In this document: one piece after another, positions 5,809 through 6,069 of the stretch
How the letters are laid out: each line of letters begins with the position of its first letter
Numbering within the stretch: the first letter of the stretch is position 1
DNA from: JAZDJJ01 sp043804035
GTDB taxonomy: Bacteria; Bacteroidota; Bacteroidia; Palsa-948
Assembly: GCA_043804035.1 (NCBI GenBank)
Contig: JAZDJJ010000089.1
Coordinates: 1 to 6,069, forward strand
Length of the DNA stretch: 6,069 nucleotides
Direction: 5' to 3'
Translations under genes and position numbers: made by a program
The notes under the pieces: generated by a model
The model's database searches: none
What the model was told of the DNA's origin: nothing
What the model saw: only the letters and a program-made list of their open reading frames with translations

Positions 5809-5839
5809 CAAAAATACTTAATTGTTATCGTTAACCCAA
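5809..5839 (-). promoter_or_regulatory. Bacteroidota-type promoter of the helicase gene
   Basis: On the minus strand TTG (5837-5839) is followed after 20 bases by TATTTTTG (5809-5816), which fits the Bacteroidota -33 TTG / -7 TAnnTTTG pattern at its usual spacing. Nine bases separate the -7 box from the ATG at 5799, so transcription would begin about 3-5 bases before the start codon. The mRNA would be almost leaderless, in line with the lack of a ribosome binding site. This is the best promoter match in the window. Confidence 0.6.
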
Positions 5840-5933
5840 CTTGTAAAGAATTCCCTAAAAACGTTCTCCAAAGTATCCTTTTTAGTCGCTCTCAACGCTT
5901 TTTTTTATTTGAAAATTATTTAAGGTTCAGTTT

Positions 5934-6069
5934 AGGGCAGTTCTAAAAATACAAATAAACGTCATTGCGAAGGAGGAACGACTGAAGCAATCTGTTTTTT
6001 CATGTAGAAATAGAGATTGCTTCCTGCTTCGTGCCTCGCAGTCGCAATGACGAAATCAATTTTTGGAAC
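5934..6069. repeat. Foldback MITE-like repeat, right copy (inverted, cut by the window edge)
   Basis: This is the reverse complement of 3-138, 134 of 136 bases identical. The inner end reads TTTAGGGCAGTTCTAAAAAT, and the outer end stops at the window edge in TTTTTGGAAC. The copy at 345-365 shows that the missing bases are probably CGCCCTAA. The internal arms are the same as in the left copy. It lies about 95 bp upstream of the helicase promoter, in the 5' region of that gene, and contains no ORF. The differences from the left copy show these are two separate copies rather than one sequence read twice. Confidence 0.85.

Noticed and set aside
1..6069. Circular element or phage-type genome with terminal repeats
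   Set aside because: The terminal repeats are inverted rather than direct, and there are no replication, packaging or structural genes.

Overview
The window looks like a low-GC chromosomal (or metagenome-assembled) fragment from a member of the Bacteroidota. Evidence: one gene encodes a protein with a SprB-type repeat, a PKD domain and a C-terminal type IX secretion sorting domain of the gliding-motility (CHU_C) type. A second encodes a DUF6427-like membrane protein, a family I know only from Bacteroidota. A third encodes a Pif1-like helicase with the C-terminal helix-turn-helix extension common in that phylum. Upstream sites resemble the Bacteroidota TAnnTTTG -7 box, and clear Shine-Dalgarno sequences are absent. 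No rRNA, tRNA, CRISPR array or transposase gene is visible.

Layout: all five credible genes lie on the minus strand, so transcription runs from high to low coordinates. In that order they are the Pif1-like helicase (5799-3640), the DUF6427-like membrane protein (3438-2455), a small T9SS-exported surface protein (2341-1181), a HEPN protein (about 1053-664) and a MNT nucleotidyltransferase (685-362). The last two overlap by 22 bp and form a HEPN/MNT toxin-antitoxin-type pair of the HepT/MntA kind. The MNT protein has an intact GSx10DxD catalytic motif. The HEPN protein has RYPDYQ where an Rx4-6H RNase motif might be expected. The first three genes do not form one pathway and probably have their own promoters. 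The HEPN/MNT pair is the only clear functional unit.

The edges are the most distinctive part. Bases 3-138 and 5934-6069 are 136-bp inverted copies of the same foldback repeat with only two mismatches. Each copy is itself an imperfect palindrome built from the CGTCATTGCGA...GAAGCAATCT type of repeat, bounded by GGGC(A/G)GTTC(C/T)AAAAAT-like ends. A third, solitary copy of the outer end lies at 345-365, and its terminal bases supply the stop codon of the MNT gene. The element therefore inserted exactly at the 3' end of the toxin-antitoxin operon. Because the window starts and ends inside repeat copies, it may simply be a contig broken at repeats. Whether the two copies delimit a mobile unit cannot be decided from this sequence.

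Nothing here is plainly a new multi-gene system. The items most worth a second look are the repeat family and its junction with the MNT gene, the non-canonical HEPN/MNT pair, the near-leaderless helicase promoter, the paired direct repeats before the surface-protein gene, and the possibly structured leader of the membrane-protein gene.
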